Assembly (NCBI GenBank): GCA_017997855.1 | Contig: JAGOEF010000154.1 | Location: 1-5,004, forward strand | Reading direction: 5' to 3' | Origin: Bacteroidales bacterium | GTDB taxonomy: Bacteria > Bacteroidota > Bacteroidia > Bacteroidales > ML635J-15 | DNA length: 5,004 nucleotides | In this document: piece after piece, positions 4,774 through 5,004 of the stretch | Numbering within the stretch: position 1 is the first letter of the stretch | How the letters are laid out: each line of letters begins with the position of its first letter | Translations under genes and position numbers: made by a program | The notes under the pieces: model-generated | The model's input: the letters and a program-made list of their open reading frames with translations, nothing else | Told to the model about the DNA's origin: nothing | Database searches by the model: none

Positions 4774-5004
4774 ATGAAAAAATTATTCTATCTTGGCGTA
4801 TGCCTGAGTCTGCTTTTTAGTGGAATGGTGCAGGCCCAGAACACGTGCTCGGCTCCGGCCGAAATTCTTTCGCTGCCGTATTCGGCCACCGGTCTGAATA
4901 CTGCGGGAACAATCGACAATTATGGTCCAGACGATGCCTGTGGCAGCGATGCCATGGAATGCGAAGATTATGTATTCGAATTCACCCCTGCATCCGACAT
5001 GAGT
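4774..5004 (+). CDS. 5' end of a secreted protein gene, cut by the window edge
   Basis: The frame is open from ATG 4774 to the last base, giving the first 77 residues. The leader MKKLFYLGVCLSLLFSG ends at V-Q-A21, a good signal peptidase I site, leaving QNTCSAPAEI as the mature start. The following stretch has Cys25, LPYSATGLNTAG (34-45), a DNYG turn, Cys56 and Cys63, then EDYVFEFTP (64-72). This C..A..I..LPYS.TG...G...Y...C......DYVFEFTP pattern is typical of the first beta-sandwich of large Bacteroidota secreted proteins (pre-peptidase C-terminal-like or adhesin-type domains), often exported by the type IX system with a C-terminal sorting domain. That end is outside the window, so enzyme or adhesin identity cannot be stated. 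Start choice is supported by the promoter at 4717-4745 and by the leader. Confidence 0.8.
   Translation, partial: MKKLFYLGVCLSLLFSGMVQAQNTCSAPAEILSLPYSATGLNTAGTIDNYGPDDACGSDAMECEDYVFEFTPASDMS

Overview
The window reads as a chromosomal segment of a Bacteroidota genome, probably Bacteroidales or Marinilabiliales-like. The grounds are three promoters of the Bacteroidota type (TTG, then TAnnTTTG), start codons preceded by A-rich leaders rather than strong Shine-Dalgarno sites, a lipoprotein whose Cys is followed by an acidic TDDS stretch, and a secreted protein at the right edge of a style common in this phylum. The genus cannot be fixed from the sequence. All supported genes are on the + strand.

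Layout. (1) Positions 1-230 are AT-rich and hold a promoter and a leader hairpin for a 216-aa exported protein of unknown function (231-881), built of two diverged copies of one domain and followed by a clear terminator (906-935). (2) The 263-bp gap 882-1144 holds a 110-bp cluster of four short hairpins (982-1091) resembling a decayed REP/MITE-like repeat unit. It ends directly against the promoter region of the next genes. (3) Positions 1145-3671 hold two overlapping M16B peptidase genes. The first subunit carries the HxxEH zinc site but has lost the Arg/Tyr pair. The second lacks the zinc site but keeps Arg/Tyr. Together they look like the two halves of an obligate heterodimeric cytosolic metallopeptidase. 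(4) After a weak terminator and a palindrome-bearing promoter region comes a two-gene unit, a small probable surface lipoprotein (3811-4239) and a DoxX-family membrane protein (4246-4656), 6 bp apart. (5) A compact intergenic region follows, in which a terminator hairpin and a promoter occupy the same DNA. It leads into the 5' end of a secreted protein gene (4774 onward) cut by the window edge.

No RNA gene, CRISPR array, phage gene or transposase is visible. The observations most worth checking are the hairpin cluster, the complementary loss of active-site residues in the M16 pair, and the internal duplication in the first gene. I do not see convincing evidence for a wholly new multi-gene system.
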